The notes below the pieces were generated by a model. The model made no database searches and was not told where the DNA came from. It saw only the letters and a program-made list of their open reading frames with translations. From assembly GCA_028023455.1 (NCBI GenBank), contig JAQFVV010012535.1:2044001-2108000 (forward strand): a stretch of 64,000 nucleotides of DNA. Direction: 5' to 3'. Below are positions 1 through 10,540 of the stretch, in pieces. Made by a program: the position numbers and the translations under genes. This stretch comes from Epiperipatus broadwayi (Eukaryota; Onychophora; Udeonychophora; Euonychophora; Peripatidae). Every line of letters begins with the position of its first letter. Within the stretch, counting starts at the first letter, position 1.

Positions 1-2084
1 CGTTTCCAGACAATATACATCCTGGGATTCATGGTATTCCCAGGTTTGTCCTTCTTCATCTTTCATTTTTTACAGCTCCAATAGTTCGTAATATGGTTGA
101 TATTCTAGCTAACGATTTTGTAAATATTCCTGATCTCTATCCAGTGGCGATGGTCCCTTTTCTTAAGAAGAAATTAACTCCTTCTCCATTATCTAATATT
201 CGTCCTATTTCTATGACACCTCTTTTGATAAAGACTATTGAATCTATTGTTAAAGATCATATACAAAATAATATTTATCTTCATTTATCAAAATTTCAAT
301 TTGCAAAGAAGGGTCATTCAACAACTGAAGCTGTTCAGCTTTTTCTTCTTCTTATTGAGTATATTATGCGTCATAATAAATCAAAACCCGTGGTCATTCA
401 ATTGGACTTCACATCAGCCTTTGATTGTGTTCTGCCTTCTGTTTTGTTTCAGACTCTTCGGGATTATCAGGTTCCTACTCCATATGTCCGTATTATAGCC
501 AATCTTCTACTTAACAGGTCCATCTTTACTTCATTGGATGGTAAACTTGCAGATGGTTTTCGTCCGCATCTCTCAGTGCCACAGGGATCTCCTCTTGCCA
601 CATTATGTTTTATTACATATTTAAATCCGTTACTTTTACAGATAGAATCTAAACTGCCTGGTATCTATGTTCCTGCTCTTAAACAGACTATTCATCATAT
701 TTCTTATGTTGATGATGTCTCTGTCTTTCTTCCTGATAAATCTTTTCTTCCGGCTTTGTTGCAAATATTGGACTCTTTTTCTAATACTTTTAATCTTCAT
801 ATTAATGTTACAAAATCCGCAATGTGGAAAATTAAATCTGGTTTATCAATTATTTCCATTTTCACAGCCAAACCTCAGTCTTTCCTTGGTTTTCCAATAG
901 TTTTATCTCATTCAGTAATTACAAGGCAGATTCAAAATATTATTCTTGATAAAACAAAAAGGATAGTTGCATCGCTTGTTAATATAAATATTTCACTTAT
1001 GGGTAAGGTACACTCTTGAACTCTTTGGTATATTCAAGGCTTAGTTATTATTTACCAATTATTAGGCCAACAAAGCGTTTTGAGAGGGCTATAAATTCGC
1101 TTTGTTCAAAATTATTTTGGAAAAACAAGGTCGTAGCCATCAGTATTGCTAAAATTCAAATGCCAAAGCTTTTAAATGGTCTAGGTTTGCACTCGGTCTC
1201 AACTCTATATCTTCAGAGATCTATATTTTTTCTTCGTGTAACTTGTCTAAAGCTTGCTCAGTTATCCCTTCCTTTGGTTATTGATCCTACAGATACGCCA
1301 CCTCCATTTTCAAGTTATTGGATTGCTGATTTATGGAAGTCAGTTATTAAGTCGAGACCCTCGGTTCAAGTTGCGCTTGATGGGAAATTATCATTCTGGT
1401 ATGTTTATAAATTAAAATTTCCACATTATACTCCTCTTTTGACTTCATTAGGTGTTTCAAATAAAGTTCTCTTGTGTAAAATGAAACTTCTTTTCATTGA
1501 AACAAGACATGTTGATTTTGTACTTAAACTAAATTTAAATGCACTCCCAACAAGTTATTTTTTAGTGACTAGCAGAGGCTTCATTAGGATTTCGTCTCAG
1601 TGTCAGTTGTGTAAATTATATGATGAGACAATTCTCCATATATTCTATATCTGTCCTGCTCTTAAGTCGATTAGGGACTTTATTGTTGCGAATGTCTCTC
1701 TGGATCTTGGGGATGCTCTTTCTGTTTCTAATACTCTTAAGAAGGGATTGTTTGCAGCAATAAGATTATCTATCTTTATAACATTTTCTTTATGGTTGAC
1801 ACGTTGCAGGATCATCTTTGGTCATTCTCAGGACTCGGCTCTAAGTGTCTTTATTAAGCTTCTTGACCAAGTCAAGCAGCGAGACTCTCTGCTTTCGCCT
1901 GTGAGTCTACATGATGATACTTGGGTGAAAGTTTTATTTTCCTCTTAATCTTATTAAGATACCCTTTTCTCTACATTGACTTTTTCAAGTTTCATTTTGA
2001 ATACTATGTAAATTTTTCATAAAGTTTAACTGTATATTACTATGTTACTATGTTTAATAAATATATTTTAAAACAAAAAAAAAA
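1..2084 (+). mobile_element. Non-LTR retrotransposon (LINE), 3' part with poly-A tail
   Basis: This is the 3' portion of a LINE that enters from the left window edge. It holds a reverse transcriptase reading frame (see next entry), a short 3' untranslated stretch (1949-2073) with AATAAA near 2056, and a terminal A-run at about 2074-2083. The poly-A end means it was copied from a polyadenylated RNA. The clade is not certain. The CCHC-like motif near the C terminus resembles the zf-RVT domain found after the reverse transcriptase in several LINE clades. There is no promoter or ORF1 in the window. Confidence 0.9.
3..1948 (+). pseudogene. LINE reverse transcriptase, one frameshift
   Basis: Frame 3 is open from the window edge to a TGA at 1017-1019, and the same protein continues in another frame from about 1016 to 1948, so a single indel near 1005-1016 breaks an otherwise continuous protein of about 645 residues. 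Counting from Met at 93, the reverse transcriptase motifs appear in order: RPIS at 37-40, QFAKKGHST near 69-77, motif A LDFTSAFD at 104-111, motif B PQGSP at 163-167, catalytic YVDD at 205-208, and FLGF further on. The second half carries a zinc-finger-like C-x2-C...H...C motif (CQLCKLYDETILHIFYIC) typical of zf-RVT. The catalytic aspartates are all present, so decay is recent. The protein would drive target-primed reverse transcription of LINE RNA. Confidence 0.88.
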
Positions 2085-4338
2085 ACTAACAGGATTTTAG
2101 CATTAAAAAAAATAGATACTTCAAATATCTTCATAAAGATCTTAATATATTCTATAAGAGGGCTTGAAATGAATGGAGTATATATATATTTAATTGCACA
2201 TTCTTAGAATAATCACACAGAAGGCATTTAGTATTCTGTGAGAGCTTAATTCATTTTTAAATAATCTTATTAGGATCAGTACAGTCCAATTATTTCAAGA
2301 ATTATGCCTCAATGTTCAAATTAGAATTAAATAGTATCAGGAATATATGCCTAATGCTATTATTATATGGTGTATACATTTCAGAAAAATCCATAAACCT
2401 CGTAAAAGTAAAATAATATAGTCCCTATAAAAAAATGGAAGTTTAATTGTAAATCGTAATTAATATATAACCCAATTAATCTAATGTGGTACTTTAGTAT
2501 TAGAGCTGTGACACAGAGCATGCATTAGACCTACTGGACCTGTTGACATTCATATCAATCCGCAGATGACTTTGTGATGTCACCAAAATGACATGTACAC
2601 GACTCTTTCTCAAAAAACAAAAAAGGACGTGTACACCTCTAATGTGTTTAAACAAACTTTGTAACAAATTAAAATTAAAATATTAAATAGGGTTTAACAT
2701 ATTTGCATGCAATTTTTATTTTACAAACTTATAAAGACATTACATATACTTTAAATAAGCATTTATAATGAAAATGATGTCACTAATTTATGAACAGAAA
2801 AATTGAACAAAAAATTATGACATATATAAGCATATTAATTCAATTTTATTCATTGTTGTATTCATTTATTATAATAAATGAGAGGATGGAAGAAAATAAT
2901 AACTTAATTATTAGCAAAATGTAATTCACTCAAATTTAATTTTATTTGGCTTTTCCAATTAGACACCAAAAATAGCTCTAGTGTTTAATGCCGCATCGTA
3001 AACAATAATTTAAAGTGTGGTCTATCCTCACACTTTCACTTCCAGTACTTAATATTTGCCCATATATAAGCATTTGGGTTGGAAAGAATAAGTGGATTCA
3101 TTTTATTCTTTCCTAAATACTACATCTTGTGTTGGGAGTGAAAGTATTCATTTATTATTAACACTCTTAAAAAGTGCATACACAATAGCTTGAAAAGGCT
3201 GATCTTTAATGTATTCCCTTATAGAAAAAAAATGTTGTCATATAAACAAATTGTCACTTTCCAAATTCAATTTTTCTGACTGCTTCAGTTCAATGATACA
3301 AATGAAATAAAAGATGGTTGTTATTCACAGATTAAAACAAAAATAAATAAATTTTAAAATATATGTATATAGTTTCTTGAATGTAAATTTTAAATAAATT
3401 TTTTTGATTAAAAGCAATTTTCTAAGAATTGAATAGAAATTTTTTTTCCTCAGGATTAAAATTAAATGAAGATTTAAAAAAGGAAAATTTATTGTACTTC
3501 ATTAAATCAAAACAAATTGTTAAACAGTTAATCAAATTTTTTCTGGAATAAGTAAGATCAAATTTCTATAAAAACAGAATAGAATATATATGCATTTTAA
3601 TCACATCTGAGTGAAATTATAACATAAAAAGCTACAAGTAACATTAAAAGTAAAAATGTTTATAATGAAAAGTATAAATAAAGAGCATTCCATTTTGAAG
3701 GCAACTTGGTTGTCAAAAATTTAACTAAGTGAATTTGCAATAACAAATGAAATAAATTGTAATATCTTTATAAAGTGTAGCATCTGAAAAATCATTAAAT
3801 TCAAACTTGAAACTGTTATGTTTTAATATATTACACAATTTAATGTAATATCTATCTATTATTTATTTATTACATATATACATTTGAAAGTTTGTTTGCT
3901 TGCTAATTAATAACTCAACAAATATTGCACCAATCTTGATAAATCTTGGATGCTTTTTTTTTTTTGGAGAATTACATAGGCTATGGATTTTTCTTATAGT
4001 ACAAGTGTTAAAAAGTTTGGTAATTTACTCCTACCATAAGAAGAGCTGTGGATATAGAATTTTAAAGTTTGTACTAGCAGTAATCTCTAAGGAATTTTTT
4101 ATCATTTAAAAACAATGTTTTCTACCAATTTAAACAATTATCACTCTATTATTTTACTGAAAAAAAAGTTGAATGTACTAAGAAGATTGGATCAATACTT
4201 ATGGAGTTATTAAATAACAAACATTCTACTTTAAGGATAATAAAAATATATTTGAAGGATTATGTAAAATAATGTAATGGATTGATTGTTAATTTATTAC
4301 ACACATTGCTATTATTTTTAAAAGAGGGTAATTTAAAA
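2085..4338. other. AT-rich non-coding stretch
   Basis: No gene or recognisable domain was seen on either strand. The only open frames are short and low complexity. Probably old intergenic or intronic sequence. Confidence 0.5.
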
Positions 4339-5062
4339 CAGTGGTCTTTAACCTTTTCACACCTGTGGACCAGCTAAAATAAGGATAAGATTTTGCGGAC
4401 TGGCAGAAGTTTATAGATAAATTTTCTTACAGAAACTTCTTAGCCTTAGATGAGTATAATTGTTATAACTGACCAAAACAGCACACTAGTTATTGTGTAT
4501 TGTAATGGTGTTCCTTACATTCACATGCTGAACACAGAAAACAGTACAAAAACAATCGTTCTCATTAATGTGCTAGCATTTCTATGTTTATTATTTCATT
4601 GTTAAAACATGCAAGAATAAAATGTTATTCACCTGAATATTGGGAAATATCACAGCTAGTGTAATTACATGACAATGATTATGATAAATGTTATATTTCT
4701 ATTTAATGTTAAATATACAAGATGAAGTTATATATATATAGAGTTTGTATAATAAAAAACTTTTTTTTTTTTAATTTTGAATTTTTTTAGAAAAATAATA
4801 AAAAATTTAACCCCCCCCCCCCATAAACATCTGTGATAAATAGAAAAACAAATTAATTTATGTATGATTGATTAGATTTTGTTTTGTTTCTTTTTTTTTA
4901 AATCGGGTAAAAATGCGATGAAAAAATAAATAAAAATTGTTTATATTAATTAAAAGTTTAAAATATTATTTTATTACAAACTTTCCTGCCAGTCTAGCAC
5001 GGACCAGCAGAAAACTTCTGTGGCCCCGTGCCGGTCCTTGGACCAGGAGTTGAAGACCACTG
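4339..5062. mobile_element. Non-autonomous hAT-type DNA transposon
   Basis: The left end reads CAGTGGTCTTTAACCTTTT and the right end is its near inverse (...GAAGACCACTG), the classic CAGnGGTCnnnAAC terminus of hAT elements. The flanks are an 8-bp target duplication with one mismatch: ATTTAAAA at 4331-4338 and ATTTAGAA at 5063-5070. The subterminal parts also pair (GGACCAGC near the left end, GACCAGCAG near the right). No transposase frame remains inside; the interior is AT-rich with a 12-C run at 4811-4822. Confidence 0.85.
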
Positions 5063-5070
5063 ATTTAGAA

Positions 5071-6012
5071 AACCTGTGTTCAAAGGATTGATTGTCTGCA
5101 TATAATAAGTGTCAGCAATAAAAATTATAGTAAAATTCAATTATTTCTATAAGTATTAAAGGATTTGCAGTTTACAACCAGGATAAATACTAGAGCTGTA
5201 GAATAAATAATTCAGGGGTATTTAATTTAAAAATGGCTCTATTATGAGTAAGTAACTGTTTAGCCTTTGTTGTTTATCTTATTTATTTTAAAAAAATTAG
5301 ATAATTTTCTACTAACATGAGTGAAGCCATGGGGACAGCTAATATATACATAAAATAAATTGATTTTGCATAAAGCTAGATCATTTTAAAAATATAATCA
5401 TATGATAACTGCTCACGTTTATCAAACCATGAATCATCAATTTGATATCAATGTAATTTGTATAAGTAAAAGATGAATTCCATCTTTCATTATGATCTAA
5501 GATCTTAATATAAATAAAGAGAGCTGGTACAGGACTATAACAGATTAAGATTTTTACATACCTAGAAGTTTAAATAAACCCCATTAAACAGGCACATACA
5601 ATCAATTTTGAAAGCAGCTTAATAAAAGACAATTTTAAAACTTTCAAAGCTTGTCTATTCATAATTCTCCAATACATTTTAGTCTCAGCCATATAGTTAC
5701 AATTAAAGTAATTAATATAACATCAACATCTTCTTCGATTATTTCTGTAATGTAGATGGGTTCTCCCATTTCCATGAAAACCATAATCAAGTTCTCTATA
5801 AAATATACAAAGTCTATTTCTATTCATTGTTTCATATGGGAATTTTCAAAATCATGGATTTAGAAACATCACATTCAGCAGGCTAGAGAAGATACTAATT
5901 GATCTTTTCATCTTGTTTAATGAGATTCTGGAGCATTCACAAAATAATTTTTCCAAAACCTCTATAATAAATTAAAAAAATATTTTTAGCTTTTCATTTT
6001 CAAAATATTTAA
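5071..6012. other. AT-rich non-coding stretch
   Basis: Nothing recognised between the hAT element and the first palindromic element. Confidence 0.5.
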
Positions 6013-6176
6013 TTAATTTACAAAATAAACATCACATAATCACCATTTCTTATGCTTGCTTATAACTGTTATTAAAACAGGCAAAACTCTCTATGCGTAT
6101 TGCCACTCAATGCAATCCAGAGTAATTAATGGATGCCAGAAGGCTTGTGCATAAAATTCCCATCTAGTGCCTACTC

Positions 6177-6222
6177 ATCCAATATCCCCAGACTAGTTTC
6201 TGGCTTGTGGCCTTCGTCAGTG
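6177..6222 (-). ncRNA. Hammerhead ribozyme, incomplete (left arm of copy 1)
   Basis: The minus strand holds CUGACGA, the 3-bp stem II with 5-nt loop, GAAA, ACUAGU, the GUC cleavage triplet and the 3' half of stem I. The 5' half of stem I is lost where the loop deletion begins at about 6222, so this copy cannot fold as a full type I ribozyme. Confidence 0.6.
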
Positions 6223-6257
6223 CATTAGATTCTAAGATCTATGTGCAGTACTCTCAG

Positions 6258-6316
6258 ATCCAAGGCTCCTCACTAACGAAGGCCACAAGCCAGAAACTAG
6301 TCTGGGCATATTGGAT
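6258..6316 (+). ncRNA. Hammerhead ribozyme, mutated core (right arm of copy 1)
   Basis: The full 59-nt type I layout is present: AUCCAA...UCCUCA, core, stem II GGC-CACAA-GCC, GAAA, ACUAGU, C, then UGGGCA and UUGGAU. The core reads CUAACGA rather than CUGACGA, changing the invariant G5, so cleavage is expected to be lost. Known from the hammerhead family: CUGANGA and GAAA are required. Confidence 0.7.
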
Positions 6317-6430
6317 GAGTAGGCACTAGATGGGGATTTTATGCACAAGCCTTCTGGCATCCATTGATTACTCTGGCTTGCATTGAGGGGCAATACGTAT
6401 AGAGTTTTGACTGTTTTAATTTACAAAATA

Positions 6431-8280
6431 CAAAGGACTCATTACACAGGGACTAAAATACCATTTTACCATTAAAATTGTATACATTTCTTGAAAAAAT
6501 GTTAAGTAGAAGAAAGAATACATCAAAGTGATTGTGAAAAAAAAAGGTTCACAATCTAAATCATCATATGGTTGCAAATAAATGATGTTGTTTTGGCAAC
6601 TATTTATGGACTTCAAACTTCCTTTTGACATTCTAACAAGTGACATTTTTACATGAGACACGATGTCACTCTTAGAAATCAAATTTTATCTAGAAGAAGG
6701 GTTTGAAGAGAAGTTTTAATAAAGCTAAAATAATGTTCGGCAAATTTATATTATCTGGAACATTCTAATTAAAAATGGGAGTGGGAAGATGAATTGAGAA
6801 AACAAATAATTGTTTTTTTGCAACAATATCATCTAAATCAAATAAAATGAACAAAATAAATAGACCTACTACAGAATGAATAACATTTGGTAGACTTAAT
6901 ATTATATTTATTATTTTTTCTCCTTTATCATCTTTGCATTGATTATTAATATATATAATTAATAATACATTTTTTCTCCACTTTATACATTGCAAATATA
7001 TTTTTATGTGGTCATATGTATTTAAATGTTTTGCAGTTTTGAAGAAGAATGCTAAATAGTCAAAACTTTAAGGAAGTAAAATTTGAAGAAAATAATGTTT
7101 GCATTGTATATAGTGGAAAAAGAAAGGTATTATTGCTTATAATATATATATTTATTGCAGGTATATACTAATGGTTAAAAAAGAAAATCTCTTAATCAGT
7201 ACCTCTTTTGACTTATGGTTATGAAATATACATGCTGAATTCTAAAATGAAATGAAGATTGACATAAATGAGCATAAAAATACTATTTTGGAAATAAATA
7301 AAAAAAGAACTAAAAAAATTTAAGTCTTGACTGATATTAGTGATTAACTGTAAAAACCACATAAAAAGAAATGAACTGAGCAATCTAAGATTGAATTTTA
7401 AAAAGTAGGCAGACATACTTTGAGATGAATGAAGATAATTTTGTTCTGCAGTGGGCTGATAATGAATGCAATAATAAACCACAACTTAAAGCCAACAAAC
7501 ATTTATTTTGATTATCTATTACAAAGTTAAAATGAAAACATAAAATTCATTATCAACATAAACATATACATAGATTGTTTAACTATTCTTAGCTATAAGA
7601 TAAAAACAGCAACTATAAATTCCACAACAAAATGTTTGACTAGCCAAGTGAGAATTGTTAATTTTTCATTGGTTTTCTATAGAGAAATTCTCAAAAAGTC
7701 TCTGTCCTGCAATTTTTTTTAAGGCCACTTTATCTTTATTATATTATATATTCTGGTCTTGATCACATCAATATAGGATGAAAATTTTCCAATAGAAGAA
7801 CTGAATATGATTTGAATGCTATATAAAATAGGAAACAGTTTGTAAAAGAGCAAGTATTAATATATTTTTTAAATGATTGTACTTAGCACTTCTACTGATC
7901 AAAATTCATTCTAATCAATAAATTAAAGAATTAATTAAATAAATTAATTAAATGATTTTATTACTTAGGTGTTCATAAGAAATTTGAGCTCTGATGTAAC
8001 ATATCTGGAATTAATCTGAGGATCTTATGCACCAGGAACTGGCATTATATTATCGCCATTAAATCACACAGGACAATTAAAAGGTTTAACAATCCTGAGT
8101 ACACATATTTTTATTCATTAAAGAACGAAGTGAACAATAAAATCTGCCTTTCTAAAATAGATTATTTTAAGAAGCTAACAAATATCAAACATTTGATTTT
8201 GATGTTCTCACGATTTTGATTTCATTTAATTATAGGAAGTATGTTTAATATCTCTGAAGAAGATCTGCATGCAAGGTGTC
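6431..8280. other. AT-rich non-coding stretch
   Basis: Several short open frames exist on the minus strand (up to 88 codons) but all are low complexity, lack recognisable domains and match no neighbour. Nothing supported. Confidence 0.5.
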
Positions 8281-8403
8281 GAAATGTATTAATATTAATA
8301 AAAATATATATAAACATTAAATTTCAAGGTGTTAACACAGAATACAATAAAAAACACGTATGTACTTTCACAAACATATACGAACAAATATCTATAATGT
8401 AAA

Positions 8404-8766
8404 CTAAATATCTGTACCTTCAGTTACAGTTGGCTTAGTATCCACTCTTTCAATTTTTTCCAGAACTTTTAAAGTTTCATCTGTTACATTAAATCCGGAT
8501 GATTGTATTAAAGATTTTACGTCATTATTTTCTTGACATTTGCAACAATTGCAGTGCTCCCGACGGTAAGTACCGAGTTTGATTTTTTCATAAATAGTAT
8601 GTAGATAAGATAAGGGATACTTTTCATCTCCGGCTGCTGCAGTCGGAACAAAAGTGCGAGGCCTTAGAGGCGATCCTAACCCCAGATCTCCCAAATAAAG
8701 ATTGAGTGAATCATCCTCGTTAGTGTTATTATCCGAATCTATTTCTAAGAACTTCGAAGTTGCCAT
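8404..8766 (-). CDS. Uncharacterised 120-residue protein, single-exon or first-exon gene
   Basis: The reading frame starts at ATG 8764-8766 in a strong context (A at -3, G at +4) and ends at a TAG. The protein is not recognised. It is acidic near the N terminus (EIDSDNNTNEDDS), then has a proline- and arginine-containing segment LGSPLRPRTFVP (about residues 30-41), a helix-like region PLSYLHTIYEKIK, a cysteine cluster REHCNCCKCQ that could bind metal, and a helical C-terminal part (TDETLKVLEKIERV). Amino acid use is balanced, unlike the lysine/phenylalanine/isoleucine-rich random frames around it, and local CpG is higher, as at the MTRFR/NELFA promoter. Both suggest a real gene. No clear AATAAA was seen within 120 bases downstream. 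No function is proposed. Confidence 0.6.
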   Translation of the reverse strand: MATSKFLEIDSDNNTNEDDSLNLYLGDLGLGSPLRPRTFVPTAAAGDEKYPLSYLHTIYEKIKLGTYRREHCNCCKCQENNDVKSLIQSSGFNVTDETLKVLEKIERVDTKPTVTEGTDI

Positions 8767-9060
8767 AGTCGGAGACAACCTTAAAAAGTTGGCAATCGTC
8801 GTATAAGAATGTTATTAATTCCCTATTGTATTGTACGAGAGAAAAACAAATGTTGGAGTATATCAATTGAAAATAATTTAATGCATGACAACGCTTGGAC
8901 TTTTACTGTAGGAGTAAAAATATTAACAGTAAAAAAGTTCTTATCAGGAATCAATAGAACTATAGACCATAACGATAACAGATTCGAGCAAAAATAATCA
9001 ATTATAATTTTGCGTTTATCGATATTTAATTTCATGCAACAATAATTACAAACTTTTAAA
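8767..9060 (-). promoter_or_regulatory. Putative promoter region of the 8404-8766 gene
   Basis: This stretch immediately upstream of the start codon has more CG dinucleotides than the surroundings (GTCGTATA, AACGATAACAG, TTCGAGC, TATCGATA). It includes a small inverted repeat at about 8906-8938 (CTTTTACTGT ... ACAGTAAAAAAG). No TATA box can be assigned with confidence. The promoter call is inference from position. Confidence 0.3.
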
Positions 9061-9419
9061 GACCTTTTTTCAAAATTTTAAATAACATTTATATTTTTCA
9101 CATAAAATTGTTCATTAATGACACAAATAAAATTAAACATTTTACTTTAAAAATGTAGATATTTCAAATATATGAATCATTGAAATTTGAAAGTTTTGCT
9201 TAAGATGCGTTTTAATAATTTATGATAAAAGTTAGAAATTGTGGACATGGAGCGTCATCTTTTATTTAAAAATGAAAAGAAAAAATTACAATCTTACAAA
9301 TTTTTATTTTTATAAATGCTTAAAGCTTCTTTCTACCATACATTCTTGAAACATATGAATAAAGACATCTGAAAAAGATAAGCTTTACACTTGTAAATCA
9401 AATAGTAATAACAAAATTT

Positions 9420-9850
9420 CATATCTTAAGCAAGAATGAATCCAATTATTGGGATCAAGAGAAATCAGATTGTAATAGTTAAAAATAATCCAGATAGAAA
9501 TGGAAGACTTCTTAAAAGGATGTTTTATAGTGAACTTGAGTTTCATAGGAGAAGTAGATCCCATCTACATTATAAGGATTATCTCAAAAGATATTTTAAA
9601 GAAATACAATGTGAATTGTTTCCAGTGGGAAGATATGACAGAGAAAAGAATATATTCAAGATCTACAATTAGACATAGTGTTGAAGTTTTTTAGAAAGAA
9701 AAGTTTTCTGCTGAGAAAACTAAAAGATGACATCACAAAGTAAGAAGTGAAAAGAAAAACGTACCAGCATGTTCCATATGTGGATGTATGGATCACGGAT
9801 TAATTTGTATAATCATTGCAAAACTCATTTCTAGAAGGTTTTTTTTCCTC
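9420..9850 (+). mobile_element. LINE 3'-terminal coding relic with C2H2-like finger
   Basis: The plus-strand frame from about 9436 reads KRMFYSELEF...HLHYKDYLKR, which fits the widespread LINE C-terminal block of the form RPxLRYKDxxKRDLK, followed in another frame by a finger-like CSICGCMDHGLICI (about 9765-9805) matching the CPxCGRxxxSRIGLxSH tail of the same proteins. Frameshifts and stops separate the pieces, so it is dead. The homologous part of another copy lies inverted near 56530-56700. Confidence 0.7.
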
Positions 9851-9938
9851 TTTTTTTGGAGTTGGAATAGTCATATTCATTTTTGAATGGCTCTTGATAT
9901 GATGGAAGAGCTGCCTGTAAATTTGCATTCATTATACT

Positions 9939-9949
9939 CCCCCCCCCCC
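9939..9949 (+). repeat. Poly-C run (11 C)
   Basis: Homopolymer run just left of palindromic element copy 2. Similar C runs occur at 4811-4822 and 23425-23438. Confidence 0.9.
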
Positions 9950-10098
9950 ATGACCTTTGATCTACCATATTTGTTAACTAAACATTATTTCTAAAACAGG
10001 CAAAAACTCACTATATATATTGCCACACACAGCAAGCTAGAGAGTAATCAATGAATGCCAGAAGGCTTGTGCATAAAATCCCCATCTACTGTTTACTC

Positions 10099-10157
10099 AT
10101 CCAATATCCCCAGACTAGTTTCTGGCTTATGGCCTTCATCAGTGAGGAGCCTTGGAT
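10099..10157 (-). ncRNA. Hammerhead ribozyme (left arm of copy 2), core intact
   Basis: On the minus strand: stem I outer AUCCAA/UUGGAU, internal loop GGC/UA, stem I inner UCCUCA/UGGGGA, core CUGAUGA, stem II GGC-CAUAA-GCC, GAAA, palindromic ACUAGU and cleavage triplet GUC. All residues usually needed for cleavage are present. The position that normally closes stem II (10.1-11.1) is A opposite A, which is unusual. Activity is inferred. Confidence 0.78.
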
Positions 10158-10481
10158 CTGAGAGCACTGCACCTAGATCTTAGGATCTAATGCAACCCTC
10201 CAGAAACCACCTTTTATCACCATTTAACTACAAAACTATGAATCTTAAACTGAAACACCTTAATGTTTGTGGTGGCTATGGTTATTAAAGAACCAAAGAC
10301 ACCAAAATGTATGGGTACTGAACTGGGTTCAGACCCATATGACTATATAAGCTGATGGGCTTGGATTGAAAAAATTAAGGTGTTTTCAGTTTAAGACTCA
10401 TAGTTTTGTAGTTAAATGGCGATAAAAGGTGGTTGCTGGAGGGTTGCATTAGATCCTAAGTTCTAGGTGCAGTGCTCTCAG

Positions 10482-10540
10482 ATCCAAGGCTCCTCACTGA
10501 CGAAGGCCATAAGCCAGAAACTAGTCTGGGGATATTGGAT
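10482..10540 (+). ncRNA. Hammerhead ribozyme (right arm of copy 2), core intact
   Basis: Stem I outer strand AUCCAA 10482-10487 pairs with UUGGAU 10535-10540. The internal loop is GGC opposite UA. Stem I inner strand UCCUCA 10491-10496 pairs with UGGGGA 10527-10532, with one G-U pair. Core CUGACGA is at 10497-10503; the variable seventh base is C here and U in other copies, as the family allows. Stem II is GGC 10505-10507 with GCC 10513-10515 and a CAUAA loop. GAA is at 10517-10519, ACUAGU at 10520-10525, and predicted cleavage follows C10526. Type I layout (open at stem I) is the form known from animal retrozymes and Penelope-like elements. Confidence 0.8.

Larger units (their letters stand above)
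6028..6415 (-). mobile_element. Palindromic hammerhead element, copy 1 (subfamily A)
   Basis: A 388-bp foldback unit. The left arm (about 6080-6222) and right arm (about 6258-6415) are near-complementary. An outer segment of about 55 bases (6028-6082, AACATCACATAATCACC...) is found only on the left, so the unit is not symmetrical end to end. It is flanked by a perfect 15-bp target duplication, TTAATTTACAAAATA, at 6013-6027 and 6416-6430. The loop is a deletion derivative: the left arm stops just after the ribozyme core (6222) and the right-arm sequence upstream of its ribozyme follows. The strand given takes the outer segment as the 3' end, based on which end survives in truncated copies. Confidence 0.8.
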
